A DNA stretch of 64,000 nt. Origin: Liolophura sinensis. Taxonomy: Eukaryota > Mollusca > Polyplacophora > Chitonida > Chitonidae. Made by a program: the position numbers and the translations under genes. The first letter of the stretch is position 1, and every line of letters begins with the position of its first letter. Shown in pieces: positions 31,801 through 38,749 of the stretch. The stretch lies in contig NC_088302.1 of NCBI RefSeq assembly GCF_032854445.1, positions 26,377,080 to 26,441,079 of the forward strand. Direction: 5' to 3'. The notes beneath the pieces were generated by a model, which saw only the letters and a list, made by a program, of their open reading frames with translations, was not told the DNA's origin and searched no databases.

Positions 31801-32955
31801 GTGGTGAGAAGCACACGGGGGGAGGTCGTGAGTCTGGCAGCGACGCGTGGAAACAGTACATGAGGCGATCAACCTGGTGAGGCTACTGATGTCAGTCAGG
31901 CTATATGCGGAATGCTAGTGTGGAAAGCATTCAGTAAATTTAAAGAAATATTAACTCAAAACTTAACTTTCCTTTCAATCTGGCAAAATTCCATGGTGGC
32001 ATCTATTTAAAATAATGTTAAAAAGACAAAAATCTCAAATGAAGCAAGTTTTTTCATTCCAGAACCACATGACTATCGAAGACACATTTGATTTTCTAAA
32101 GCTATAGAACATTGGTCAGCCGCTCCAGATGTTTCTGAGTTAGAACTAATTCTTTCTGCCATCGAGTGGGTTAGAATGTCATATTCTCACCAAAACTAAA
32201 TACCATCAGTTACTGTTCCTGGAACAAATTTTCGGTCCTGTTTGAATAATTTGTCTCGGGTGAGAAGTTTTTTTCATGGATGACAATTGCGTCTTGGTAT
32301 AATATATGTGTTTTTTTTAGGAGATTTCACAATCTGAGCTAAAATTTCTGTTTATTTTTTTTTTTGACTGAAAAATAATTGCTTTGCAGGTAAATGTAAA
32401 TGTCTTTATTTAAAATGAGCCAACATTTCGTGTTTTGAATTTATTTCTGTTCTGGCTGTATTTAAATCTCGATCACATGTGATTTGTAGACAACCTGTCA
32501 CAATCCACCAAATCCGAAGGAAGCTGTTTTTATAATCTGATGTAACAGATCATGAAGATTGCAGCGTGGGTTATGATTGCTGGTCTCATGTGACAAATCA
32601 TTTAGAAAATTCTCCCCACATGAACCAGACTGTCATTAGCTTTAATTCCTGATTCCACATCTTGCTTGTACTGCTCAATTTTGGGTCTTTTGTTTCCAAT
32701 TTATTTCTAGAAGAACTGGCATGGCTGACCAGATTAGTAAGATAAATCCAAATCCTGTAAGCATGCCAAAGAGTTAAAGAATAAGAGCAGCAAACAAGGC
32801 GATTTTTTTTTTGCTATCTTTTCCAGACTCGTGAGATGTAATTATCCAACTGTCGTTAATAGTTATTGATCCATTCAAAATAACTTTCTTCAATTTTCAG
32901 TACCATCAATTACAGCAAGGACCTACCCTTGGCTCAGGGTATCAAGTTTGAATGA
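8109..32955 (+). CDS. ALDH7A1: ALDH7A1 (antiquitin), 19 coding exons, 540 aa
   Basis: Alpha-aminoadipic semialdehyde dehydrogenase. It oxidises alpha-aminoadipic semialdehyde to alpha-aminoadipate with NAD+ in lysine breakdown, and also acts on betaine aldehyde and lipid aldehydes. Joined exons: 8109-8303, 11557-11610, 13601-13666, 14651-14731, 16908-17031, 19183-19315, 20698-20742, 22710-22787, 23429-23486, 24158-24197, 24407-24448, 24821-24915, 26266-26350, 26797-26903, 28421-28537, 30196-30293, 30748-30821, 31801-31876, 32901-32955. They sum to 1623 nt (540 aa plus TGA; human 539), with all phases compatible and all introns GT..AG. Residues 1-29 resemble a mitochondrial presequence. NAD-domain motifs are ITAFNFP (Asn196) and FTGST (273-277). 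Glu297 is in LLELGGNNA and Cys331 in GQRCTT; the C-terminal [19 protein letters not shown] is intact. Introns 5, 12 and 17 carry minisatellites made from splice sites. Confidence 0.96.
8690..8815 (+). repeat. SINE family B, 5'-truncated
   Basis: Contains CCGTACATGGGAAGATCTGC and GCCGTCGTATAAGTTAAATA, then TCAGTACGGCGTAAAACACC and an AATAAATAAATA tail. Confidence 0.8.
9177..9543. mobile_element. Foldback/MITE-like element with ~85-bp inverted ends
   Basis: The left arm (9177-9262) has GGAGTTTCGAGTTGGAACTC, then CATTTGACTTGTGAAAATAG and TTAGGCAACTTTT. The right arm (9448-9543), reversed, reads GGAGTTCCGAGTTCAAACTC, CATGTGACCTGTCAAGAGTG and TTAGGCAATTACTTTT. There is no coding capacity. Arms diverge at many positions, so it is old. 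Target duplication is unclear. Confidence 0.7.
11557..11610 (+). CDS. ALDH7A1: ALDH7A1 exon 2 (18 codons)
   Basis: Acceptor TTATTCAG, donor GTAAGC. Encodes [18 protein letters not shown], aligning to the human segment beginning VITTYCPANNEPIA. Phase 0 on both sides. Confidence 0.93.
11695..11880. repeat. ~33-bp tandem repeat, about 5-6 copies
   Basis: Units contain GTGCCTAGAGTATTAATTGA followed by a TGTTGATGATNATA-like segment. In intron 2, 85 bp after exon 2. It shares no exon sequence. Confidence 0.8.
11899..12043 (+). repeat. SINE family B, 5'-truncated
   Basis: Starts GGTCTGCCAGCAACC. Carries CCCCCGGGCTCTGCCCAG, ATAATGCTGGCTGCCG and TTCTTGAGTACGGCGTAAAA, with an (AAAT)n tail. Confidence 0.85.
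12325..13138. repeat. 59-bp minisatellite, about 14 copies (intron 2)
   Basis: The unit contains ATGTGGGAAAGTTCATCACT, AATATGCCAAAGGTTCAACA and TGTCCATTCTGTACNTCAC. ATGTGGGAAA at 12401 and 12460 fixes the period. Copies are nearly identical apart from alternating CCATT/CAGTC/ACAGT variants, suggesting recent expansion. The open frames across it are a by-product of the repeat. Confidence 0.92.
13228..13300 (-). repeat. SINE family C tail, degenerate
   Basis: GAATGAATTAATGTTTAACG and ACAATATTTCAGCGAAATCA resemble the reverse complement of the shared SINE 3' domain. Low similarity. Confidence 0.4.
13601..13666 (+). CDS. ALDH7A1: ALDH7A1 exon 3 (22 codons)
   Basis: Acceptor TCTGTTTTCAG, donor GTATGT. 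Encodes [20 protein letters not shown] plus SD. Phase 0. Matches the ADYEETVKKAREAWKIWAD region of the human enzyme. Confidence 0.93.
13982..14247 (-). repeat. SINE family B, full length with TSD
   Basis: Complete reverse-orientation copy: head GGCCTCCGTGGTTCAGTCGG (A-box), B-box GAGTTCAAATCCAGC, body, and a 3' end with AATATTCTTGAGTATGGCGT and CACCAATCAAACAAATAAAT. Flanked by a 12-bp duplication CTTTGTGGAATA (13970-13981 and 14248-14259), the mark of LINE-mediated insertion. Confidence 0.93.
14265..14320 (-). repeat. SINE family C tail
   Basis: GGAATGAATGGTTATAGCTA and GGCAATATTTCAGCCACTTT. Same short repeat as at 1660-1716. Confidence 0.5.
14651..14731 (+). CDS. ALDH7A1: ALDH7A1 exon 4 (27 codons)
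   Basis: Acceptor TTATTTGCAG. Encodes [20 protein letters not shown] then RLLLGKL. The donor GTTTGT is weaker than the others in this gene. Phase 0. Confidence 0.92.
14766..15840 (-). repeat. SINE family B split by an internal minisatellite
   Basis: The 3' part (14766-14866) has TATTTGATTGGTTTTTGTAT and GAGGCCAGTATTATTGTGGG. The 5' part (15733-15840) has GCCAGCATGAGCTGGACTTA and the tRNA-like head. Between them lies the 23-bp array, at the exact place where normal copies have a single GGTTGCTGGCAGACCTTCCC. Confidence 0.85.
14867..15732. repeat. 23-bp minisatellite grown inside a SINE, about 37 copies
   Basis: The unit is GACTGGTAGACCTTCCCACA plus TGT/TAT. GACCTT at 14941 and 14964 fixes 23 bp. 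The unit equals an internal SINE segment (CTGGCAGACCTTCCCACNTACGACTGG). Since 23 is not a multiple of three and the unit has no - strand stop, a 256-codon - strand frame (15879-15109) with a 23-residue period runs through it. I regard that frame as an artefact. Confidence 0.92.
15995..16405. repeat. 68-bp tandem repeat, about 6 copies (intron 4)
   Basis: The unit includes GAGCATGTTTGTATGTCACA, CCTGAGAAAGTTTGTCA and TTGCCAAGCAACTTGATCAG. GCAAGTTT 16001, GCACGTTT 16069 and GCATGTTT 16137 fix the period. It shares no exon sequence. Confidence 0.88.
16908..17031 (+). CDS. ALDH7A1: ALDH7A1 exon 5 (41 codons + 1 nt)
   Basis: Acceptor ATGATTTCAG, donor GTAAGC. Encodes [40 protein letters not shown] and E, then C of the split Arg codon. 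Matches the human VSLEMGKIL...VGLSRM...LPSER segment. Confidence 0.95.
17395..19182. repeat. 31-bp minisatellite of exon 6 acceptor copies, about 57 units
   Basis: The unit is TTTTAGGTCCAGGCCATGTC then TTACTCTAATG (GTTTTAGG at 18552 and 18583 shows 31 bp). The array runs directly into the real acceptor (CTCTAATGTTTTAG at 19169-19182) and exon 6, which starts GTCCAGGTCATGTTCT. Each unit thus repeats the acceptor AG plus about the first 16 bases of exon 6, and the CTAAT block resembles a branch-point sequence. Subvariants (TTAGGCTTAGGTCATG, TATAGATCCAGGCAGTG) form higher-order blocks. Confidence 0.92.
19183..19315 (+). CDS. ALDH7A1: ALDH7A1 exon 6 (133 nt)
   Basis: I chose the acceptor TGTTTTAG before GTCCAGG because it restores [14 protein letters not shown] across the split Arg codon, the form conserved in the family. 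A later AG six bases downstream would lose PG. Encodes the NAD-binding and oxyanion segment [19 protein letters not shown]. Donor GTAAGA. Confidence 0.93.
19400..19592 (+). repeat. SINE family D, 5'-truncated
   Basis: Contains GGTGTCATGTCTGGTGTCTT, GGGGGCATGGATTCACCCTG and CCACAAGAAGACA, matching 60410-60540. The 3' end GTTGTCATATGACGGAAAAA plus CCGTTAA resembles the family A 3' domain. Confidence 0.6.
19614..20058. mobile_element. Foldback/MITE-like element, long palindrome (intron 6)
   Basis: The left arm AAAGTAAGCATCAC...AAAACTATGCCTAAATATAC...AAAGGCATTCAAACG pairs with the right arm, reversed: GAAGTAAGGTTCATCAC...AAAACTATGCCCAAAAATAC...AAAGGCATTCAAATA. An inner pair TAGGAACTCTGACGTCAC / TAGGAACTCTGAGATCAC extends the symmetry toward the centre, so most of the ~445 bp can fold back. 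Confidence 0.75.
20698..20742 (+). CDS. ALDH7A1: ALDH7A1 exon 7 (45 nt)
   Basis: Acceptor TTGTTCAG, donor GTAAGT. Completes Trp218 and encodes [14 protein letters not shown] plus two bases of Lys. KGAPTT is the conserved NAD cofactor segment. Confidence 0.93.
20765..20910. repeat. 22-bp T-rich tandem repeat, about 6 copies (intron 7)
   Basis: The unit TCAAGGTCAGTATTTTTTTT starts about 20 bp after the exon 7 donor but does not include the splice site. T-run length varies between copies. Confidence 0.8.
20968..21125 (-). repeat. SINE family B nested in an older SINE B tail
   Basis: A 5'-truncated reverse copy flanked by TATTCTTGAGTA (20956-20967 and 21126-21137). The target is itself the tail of a + strand SINE B, which resumes at 21126 (TATTCTTGAGTAAGGCGT, then AAACACCAATCAAATAAATA, to 21174). 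The result is a tail-to-tail palindrome. Confidence 0.85.
21126..21174 (+). repeat. SINE family B tail, the target of the nested insertion
   Basis: Only the last ~50 bp of the element remain. The piece left of the insertion (TGATTATTCTTGAGTA) completes it. Confidence 0.75.
22528..22556. repeat. (TG)n(TA)n microsatellite
   Basis: TGTGTG run passing into TATATATG in intron 7. Confidence 0.8.
22710..22787 (+). CDS. ALDH7A1: ALDH7A1 exon 8 (78 nt)
   Basis: Acceptor GCTCTTTTCAG, donor GTAAGT. Completes Lys and encodes [20 protein letters not shown] then GGADI plus GG of Gly259. Matches the human LPGAICSLTCGGADIG region. Confidence 0.93.
23103..23345 (-). repeat. SINE family B, full length but diverged
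   Basis: TATTTATTTGATTGGTGTTT, TCTGCAGGTTGCTGGCAGAT and a head with GAGGCCTCTGTGACCGAGG. Many substitutions and deletions mark an old copy. Confidence 0.75.
23429..23486 (+). CDS. ALDH7A1: ALDH7A1 exon 9 (58 nt)
   Basis: Acceptor TTATCTCAG, donor GTAAGC. Encodes [24 protein letters not shown] is the conserved NAD-site motif. Phase 0 at the end. Confidence 0.93.
23675..23836 (+). repeat. SINE family B, degenerate
   Basis: GTGGAAAGGTCTGCTAGCAACC, GATGGTCATGGGTTTCC and the ending GTGAAATAAATAAATAAGG. Weak match through the middle. Confidence 0.5.
24158..24197 (+). CDS. ALDH7A1: ALDH7A1 exon 10 (40 nt)
   Basis: Acceptor ATGTTGTTAG, donor GTAAGT. Encodes [13 protein letters not shown] plus G of Gly292, matching human VGKQVGLMVQERFG. 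Confidence 0.92.
24407..24448 (+). CDS. ALDH7A1: ALDH7A1 exon 11 (42 nt, catalytic Glu)
   Basis: Acceptor TTTCTTCAG, donor GTAAGT. Encodes [13 protein letters not shown]. Glu297 is the general base in LELGG. Confidence 0.94.
24821..24915 (+). CDS. ALDH7A1: ALDH7A1 exon 12 (95 nt, catalytic Cys)
   Basis: Acceptor TTTTTTGCAG, donor GTAAGT. Encodes [20 protein letters not shown] then [12 protein letters not shown], with nucleophile Cys331. Its 3' half is the source of the tandem array that follows in intron 12. Confidence 0.96.
24916..26160. repeat. 75-77-bp minisatellite of exon 12 end plus donor, ~16 copies
   Basis: Each unit has TAGACATGGTGATTCAGTCA, GCGATGTACCACGACACGTA, GACTGGTAAGTCACAGGTCA and TCTGTTATCCAGA. 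The first parts are exon 12 sequence lacking the stretch between two TCAGC repeats; the last part is intron. GTAAGT donors recur at 24991, 25066, 25141, 25291, 25366, 25443, 25520, 25597, 25674, 25751, 25828, 25905 and 25982, and diverged copies at 26062 and 26137. The copy at 25216 has GCAAGT. From 25380 on a second subfamily (CATGCTGGTTCAGTCAACAG) takes over. Confidence 0.93.
26266..26350 (+). CDS. ALDH7A1: ALDH7A1 exon 13 (85 nt)
   Basis: Acceptor CATATTTCAG. The donor GTTTGA is weak. Encodes [20 protein letters not shown] then IRIGDPLE plus G. Matches human [20 protein letters not shown]. Confidence 0.92.
26797..26903 (+). CDS. ALDH7A1: ALDH7A1 exon 14 (107 nt)
   Basis: Acceptor TTGGTTTTCAG, donor GTAGGA. 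Completes Glu and encodes [20 protein letters not shown] then [15 protein letters not shown]. Matches human LYGPLHTKQAV...GGTVVYGGK. Confidence 0.94.
26904..28420. other. ALDH7A1 intron 14
   Basis: No SINE recognised. Short open frames have no domain. Near its end are three to four copies of a TTTGTGTCTTTGACATTTCT segment (about 28000-28050, 28264-28320, 28327-28385), the last partly overlapping the exon 15 acceptor. Confidence 0.6.
28421..28537 (+). CDS. ALDH7A1: ALDH7A1 exon 15 (39 codons)
   Basis: Acceptor TGTCTCAAACAG, donor GTAAGT. Encodes [39 protein letters not shown]. HxETFAPI is the conserved ALDH motif. Confidence 0.95.
28649..28742 (-). repeat. SINE family B, 5'-truncated, abutting (TA)n
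   Basis: TTGATTGGTGTTTTACGCCG, TACTCAAGAATATTTCACTT and a shortened body ending GGAAACCGGGCAGAGCA. Confidence 0.85.
28743..28826. repeat. (TA)n microsatellite
   Basis: About 75 bp of near-pure AT repeat after a TTTATATATATATAAATGC hairpin, directly at the broken end of a SINE. Confidence 0.9.
29749..30088 (+). repeat. SINE family A, lacking A-box
   Basis: Starts GTTCCGCTTCGGGACCGGTA. Carries the B-box-like GGATCAATCTTTGA, CGACTGGTTGACCCGTATCA, TCGTCATATGACTAAAAAAT and GTACGACGTTAAACCCC, then (ACTC)n. Confidence 0.9.
30196..30293 (+). CDS. ALDH7A1: ALDH7A1 exon 16 (98 nt)
   Basis: Acceptor TTTGTTCTAG, donor GTAAGT. Encodes [20 protein letters not shown] then [12 protein letters not shown] plus GG. 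Matches human [20 protein letters not shown]. Confidence 0.95.
30748..30821 (+). CDS. ALDH7A1: ALDH7A1 exon 17 (74 nt)
   Basis: Acceptor TGTTGTTGTAG, donor GTAAGT. Encodes [20 protein letters not shown] then GGAF plus G. Ends phase 1 at the first of a series of tandem donors. Confidence 0.95.
30822..31035. repeat. 30-bp tandem repeat of the exon 17 donor, 7 copies
   Basis: The unit is GTAAGTTTGTTTATACTCTC then CTGCGATCTG. Donors occur at 30822 (real), 30852, 30882, 30912 and 30942, and as GTAATT at 30972 and 31002. The first copies look identical to each other. Read in the ALDH7A1 frame, each unit is [10 protein letters not shown] with no stop until TGA in the seventh. Confidence 0.94.
31801..31876 (+). 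CDS. ALDH7A1: ALDH7A1 exon 18 (76 nt)
   Basis: Acceptor TTGGTGACCAG, donor GTGAGG. Encodes [20 protein letters not shown] then RRST plus TG of Cys. This is the substrate-site and C-terminal signature of antiquitins. Confidence 0.95.
31877..32900. other. ALDH7A1 intron 18
   Basis: AT-rich sequence. No repeat, RNA or open frame recognised. Confidence 0.6.
32901..32955 (+). CDS. ALDH7A1: ALDH7A1 exon 19, C-terminus
   Basis: Acceptor TTCAATTTTCAG. Completes Cys and encodes [17 protein letters not shown] then TGA. Human ends [17 protein letters not shown]. Confidence 0.96.
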
Positions 32956-33870
32956 GGAGGATCTAATCTGCCAGTGCTATCAAGGTTGTCATGGGAACAC
33001 CTGTTTGATGACTGCAGGTGGTATTCAAGCACATTACCATAATTCTGTGGAAGAAATGTTTTGTCTCCATACCTTGGGTATGCTGGACAGTGCCATATTT
33101 TTATTTGTATTCAAGTAGTCCTGTATGTACAATGGCATGAATCAGCATTTTGCCAGTGCTTGTCTCAACTGCTTGTCTTTAGACTGTATTTTTATGCCGA
33201 GTTATTTGCCAAACTGCAAGCAGTATATCATTTTAAAGATAAATTTATTTCCTTCTTAACATTAAATCACAAATGTGATTAAATATTACTTAAAGTAATG
33301 GCAGATAACATTTTCAGTTGTTAAAAATGTGCCATGGTATTGTGTTTGTGGAGCTGATAATATGTATATTATTTCCTGGTGGTTAAGGTGTGTTCAGTGG
33401 TAAGAATGCACATGTGTGGTTAGTACCCAGCCTTTCTGTCTGCAGACATGATAGATTGGTTTTGCATTTATTCATTGTATGTACTTCTACGAGAAAATCT
33501 CTGTACTTTTCACAGTATACAGTGAGATAACGTGCAGGTGCCAGGGCACATTGTATACTGCGGCTGTTTGTTTTTGTTTTTTTTTTGTTCAACTTTACAC
33601 AAAATTTTTGAAACCAAATTTATCCATTCTTGCTATTTTATTTTAAAGAAATCTAGTGATGATTGACAAACATAGTTTGTAAATGCTGCTTTTTTTTCAT
33701 AATTAAATATTGTGTGAAACTTTCTTGTAAGATATCCATCAGTAGAATATGTACATGCAAGTGTACAGGAAGAGGCTGAGTGCCTTTTGCCTGCTGTCTC
33801 ATTTCTACTTTAGTAGTACAATACGAAACATGCCAGATTACCATACATGTATTTCAACAATAAAATAATC
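32956..33870 (+). other. ALDH7A1 3' UTR (inferred)
   Basis: No coding signal. An AATAAA polyadenylation signal at 33859-33864 (CAACAATAAAATAATC) is the most plausible end, giving a leader-to-tail UTR of about 0.9 kb. Other signals further on cannot be excluded. Confidence 0.5.
33859..33864 (+). terminator. Candidate polyadenylation signal of ALDH7A1
   Basis: AATAAA about 900 bp after the stop codon, followed by T/G-rich sequence (CTGTTTTGGTAATGTTTTC). Confidence 0.45.
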
Positions 33871-34631
33871 TGTTTTGGTAATGTTTTCATGATGTTCATA
33901 GCATCAAATCATGTTTGTATGAAGTATTTAGAATGGAATTCACAAACATGTGATCAGTGTTATACAAATACATTTGTGTACATGTAATTTTACCAGTGGT
34001 ACACCAGCTCTTTTGTCAAATCATCAAACGTATTTTTAAGTTTGTGCAAAAGCAATGTTACTCAAGGCCGTTGTTGAGGATTTAAACGCTGGTCGATGTG
34101 TGGGCTTTAACTCTGGAGAATAACATAATGGTGATGAAAAATTTTAAAAAACAGTATTCAGGGAATTACCTTTCATGGCATCAATAACAGAAATTAGCTG
34201 TACATGTACACTCACTTTTGTACTGTGACAATTTTTGCAGTCCTCTATTTTGGAGATATGTGTATTTTTGGAAGCTTTTATATGCTAACTGTACATGTAT
34301 GTGCACATTTGTCTACATACATCTAGACCTGCGCATAAATGGCATGCATCGTCTGTCTCTGCCTGAGTTGGCTTGAACTGGATCAAGGGTTGAAATTCCA
34401 TGCTATGTCAGGCCGTATGAGCAAGGCTTAAACTGCCTCATGTCTATGCTGAGACATAAGCTGGTTTCTCAAGTTGTTGATGTACTACCTACATACAGGT
34501 TTATGCAAGTCAGTCAGTTGTGATTTCTATGTTCATACACTGTCATCTATCATCTGTACACAGAATGATGAGTGAAAACAGTCCTAATGCCAAAGCTGAC
34601 TGCCTTGAAAACAAGACCTGTAATTGCACCT
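33871..34631. other. Intergenic, nothing recognised
   Basis: AT-rich sequence with several TACATGTA palindromes. No gene or repeat family is visible. Confidence 0.5.
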
Positions 34632-34642
34632 TAAAACACTTT

Positions 34643-34906
34643 TTATTTATTTGATTGGTGTTTTACGCCATACTCAAGAATATTTCACTTATACGACGGC
34701 AGCCAACATTATGGTGGGTGGAAACCGGGCACAGCCCGGGGGAAACCCACAACCATCTGCAGGTTGCTGCCAGACCTACCCACTTACGGCTGGAGAGGAA
34801 GCCAGCATGAGCTGGACTTGAACTCACAGCGACCGCATTGGTGAGAGGCTTCTGGGTCATTACGCTGTGCTAGCACGCTAACTGACTGAGCCACGGAGCC
34901 CCCCCC
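34643..34906 (-). repeat. SINE family B, full length with TSD
   Basis: Complete reverse copy. The head GGCTCCGTGGCTCAGTCAGT has an A-box and GAGTTCAAGTCCAGC is the B-box. Flanked by TAAAACACTTT at 34632-34642 and 34907-34917. Confidence 0.93.
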
Positions 34907-34917
34907 TAAAACACTTT

Positions 34918-35837
34918 ATAAGAAAATGAAGTATTAAATGGAAATCATGTACATGTACAGCAGTCAGCATTTTTTGTTTATCTGTTGTCTTAAGTTTCTC
35001 CTGTAAATCCAGCCGTAGACTGATGGAATGCAACAAACTGCTATACTATATATTGCCGATTCATTAACAGGTCTGCTTTCGTGCTAAGATCAGTCCTGAG
35101 AACGTAAAATGGAGAATCTTGCAAGGTTAGGCCTACAGTGACATGCACATCTGGTACTGGTACTTCTCCATATTTTGGCACTCCTTCAAAGGGATGTCGG
35201 AAGCTCTGATTGGCTTGGTGTCTGTACTGCAAGTAGGTCATGTAGGTGAGGCAGCATGCAGGTCGATACACACATGTACACGTACATAAGTGTTGTGACT
35301 GGTCTATTTCAAGACTTCTGCAGACCCCCAAGAGCTACTCAAATTAATGTGAAAAACATTCAACCCTCTCATAGCAAATGTTCCAACAAGCAGTATCTAA
35401 TGACTGAATAATGAAGCGGAAATCAGTTTACATGAAGACAGGCCTGTTGGCTTAATCTTGTTTTAAGTCCACTTGCCCTAATGTGTCTCCTATTACATAA
35501 TTACGTGTGTCGGCCTGCTTTGGCAAGGTGTGATTGCATCCATCAACTTGTATCTGTATGTGGTACACTCTAAGGCAATACCATATTGTCTCAGACTGGC
35601 TTAAAAAGATACTTTTCTTTCAAAAAATTTTATTATATCTTATTACCTGTTGAATTCAACCTAAAATCAGTGTCTCCTTGTACATGAAGTGTGCATATTA
35701 GAGGCATTTCAACACTGCACATACCGTTACTATGCAGGGGCCTAGTACATGCTACCTCAATGAAGCATCCTGCTGAAGATGAATAATGACATCTAGCTCA
35801 CTGCTAGACTGAACACAGATTGGCTCATTGTTTCGAT
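34918..35837. other. Intergenic, nothing recognised
   Basis: Short frames only. A 96-codon - strand frame at 35331-35041 shows no known domain. Confidence 0.5.
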
Positions 35838-36052
35838 GTTTATTATTTATTTAGTTGATAGGTGTTACATTTATTTCACTTTGTATGATGACAGCCAGCA
35901 CTATGGGGAAAGGAAACCGGATTGGGGAAACCCGTGACAATCCGCAGATTGCTAGAGGACCTTGGAACGTAAGGATCGGAGGGGAAGCCAGAAACGGATT
36001 GAACTTGTGGGTCATCATGTTACACTAACCACCAGGAAACGGAGGCCTCCCT
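35838..36052 (-). repeat. SINE family B, diverged
   Basis: TTATTTAGTTGATAGGTGTT, CAGCCAGCACTATGGGGAAA and GGAAACGGAGGCCTCCC. Many changes relative to full copies. Confidence 0.7.
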
Positions 36053-37348
36053 TGGAATTTATCATGTCATTGCATAGTATGTTAATCTGATCAACGAACA
36101 GAGGAAATCAAGCTACTGCATGTCTGTGCCTGCAGAGAAGCAAGCTCTGATCTTCACCAGGTTGCCATATACTTCCAATAATTACAGGCCCTCTGTGCAG
36201 GCGCAGTCACTCACTCATTGGTCAATAATCTGCTGTGGTGACAGTACATTTACACAGAATCAGATGAGCACTACCCAAAAGCATCATTAAAAGTAAATGC
36301 TGTTAATTTCTATGGTGAGGTTGACACACTTTACCAATTGGTGTGTGCATGGCAGAAAATAAAAACAACAGAAGCCGGAAGGATTCTACAGACTGAAAGA
36401 TATTTATTATGTAAGATTTTACAGAGGGGCAAACTTCTTAAAGCAGTTAACTTGTCTTCAATGACATTTCTGTTCGAGTGTACGACAGCTGAGTTAATTT
36501 AATATAATCATTAAAGGGTCCAGTACAGGTAAAACTTAGAAAGTTATGAATTTAACTTGAAGGTATACCGTGAAAACAGGTGAGCATTTTCACACAAAGA
36601 GATTGTGAGGCTAAGGTTGGTTTAGTTGGTACCTCCAGGTGTACTGTACAATATTTGTATCCCCACATTTTCCATACATACTTAACTACCCCATGGCGAA
36701 CTAATTAAGGTGACAAAAGCACTGACTTCAATAAAAAATAAAGTACTGCTGCAAGTCAAGTCAACCATGTGATTTTCAGAATAATTGCTCAAGGCCTCTT
36801 ATTAATTATGGAGCACCCAGCTCAGTAGGCCTACACGCCTGTGCACATGTAGGTTCAAGCACATCCTGAAGACCACATATTTTTTTTAAACCATATGCCC
36901 AGTTACATTTAAATATAAGCACATCAATCTTGAAATTCCGAAATTAGACCATTCAGCTAACCGGCATGTGGCTTAGCCCACGATTAGGCTAGTGTTAGAC
37001 CTTATACCCATTTGCACCCAATAGTGTAGGAAATTTACCATCCAGCTAATTTTCCTTTTTTCATGTTTAAATTTATTCTTCAACCTACTGAATCTTCCCA
37101 TCCCATCCTTAGTAATTTCTAACCTCATCTGAAGTACTGAACCATCTGGACACCGGTTAGCTATTACTAGAACAGTATTCCTGCTCCTAAACTTGCCATC
37201 ATCTGCATGTTTAGAAACAGTCAATGAATATAATTAGCTGATCAGCTTTCTTACTCAAATTAATAATCAGTTTCGCCAATACATGTAAACGTATCAGGCA
37301 AAACAAGGAAGCTACAAGTGAAAGTAATGAAGTCGAAGTATCTAATGT
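36053..37348. other. Intergenic, nothing recognised
   Basis: AT-rich sequence. On the - strand an AATAAATATCTTTCAGTC near 36390-36408 could be a polyadenylation signal for a leftward transcript, but no - strand coding exon is nearby. Confidence 0.4.
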
Positions 37349-37486
37349 GAAAGGTTTCAAAAGCTTTTGGTTCACGTGCCAGAATCATTATGAAGTGACT
37401 AACCACTTCATTTCAAAAACATAATATTTTTTTTTAAAAAGTGGTTAGTCACGGCATGTGGATCGAAAGCTTGTGAAACATTTTAA
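37349..37486. repeat. Imperfect palindrome, foldback of ~130 bp
   Basis: The left arm GTTTCAAAAGCTTTTGGTTC, ACGTGCC ... GTGACTAACCACTT pairs with the right arm AAGTGGTTAGTCACGGCATG, TGGATCGAAAGCTTGTGAAAC. The left arm has a 14-base insertion. The loop is an AT-rich stretch. Confidence 0.75.
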
Positions 37487-38740
37487 ATTTACGTGGTGAT
37501 GTCTTGACTTTACTATTTATTACTACTGAACCCACGTAAAACTATGAGTCTTAACTAGTAAATAACCTACATTTAGTTTAAATCCAATTTTAGTTCTAAC
37601 ATATATGCTAGAGAGTTTACAATCACTAACAATTATTCCGTCGCATTTTTTCTCTTAAACTTAAAATGTAGTCTTGTCTGACACACAGGGCATACATCCG
37701 TCTTGATATAGTAATATTATTCTTTAAGTGTGTGCAACATTTACCCTGAGCTGAATAGATGCATAATAGTGCTGAATGTTCCCATTCCACAGTACCCCAT
37801 TCAAAGAATACTCTGCCCCCACCCCCACCCACCCCCCAAGCACCCACCCAGGGTCCTCTTGACTGTTTCACTTACTGTAATTCACTTACAGAAGACAGGT
37901 AGAAATGCCCTGGAAAAAACAGTGTAGGCTTAAAAAAAAAGATTTTCAAATTACTGATGAACTTTCAAACACATACTGCTTATTAGTGGAAGACATAGTT
38001 GCTCCATGGGCATTGCTGATCACCCCAAAAGCAGTGAGGAGGGGAAACGAAAAATTCTCTCTCCAAAGACAAGTTTGAACCCCAACCCATGTCTCCTAAC
38101 AAGTGAAAGAAAGGTGTCAAACTCAACAGCAAAGACCCCCTTCCCCGAATGCACATCACCTGCAGACATTACAGGAGCCTATGCATATACAACCATTGGA
38201 TTTTAGTAACAAGTAAATACTACGTTTTTCTGACCAGCGTAGGCCTACATGTACATAAGCATAAGGTTGTGATAAACATGCTGCCAGTACCAGTCCATAC
38301 TTCATGCTCGAAAATATGCTACATGTCTACAAGGCGGGAAATATATATTTGCTGTAATAGGAGTTTATACAGAATTTATGTCTCCGTTTGCAGCAGAAAA
38401 TGATGCCATATATCTAGCAGACAGCTAGCCAATACAGAATGAAGGTTTATACATGTAGTACCAAAACAAAACACATCATCTGACAAAGTCCTTGTGACAG
38501 TCATAATGTAGTAAGTTTTTAGTTGATGACGGTTCAAGGCTGAGCTGATAAAACAAAAAATGATTCAGATAGTAGCACCAGTCGGATAAAATTATAGAAT
38601 TAAGCTGGTCAGTCAAAAGAAACGCTCAGCTTTTGGCATACAGAATAATGAACCTCCGCTGATACTTGTATATAGGCCTACAAAATGAATCTAAGCCGAC
38701 AACACAGCCACAGCTCATGACACAATAAAGCTTAGAATGA
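37487..38740. other. Intergenic, nothing recognised
   Basis: Contains a C-rich tract near 37815 (ACCCCCACCCACCCCCC) and otherwise AT-rich single-copy-looking sequence. Confidence 0.5.
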
Positions 38741-38749
38741 AAATGACAT

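Noticed and set aside
34630-34910. tRNA gene from A-box and B-box sequences
   Set aside because: The boxes belong to SINE heads (also at 13982-14247, 55365-55723 and 4102-4437). There is no cloverleaf with an anticodon arm.
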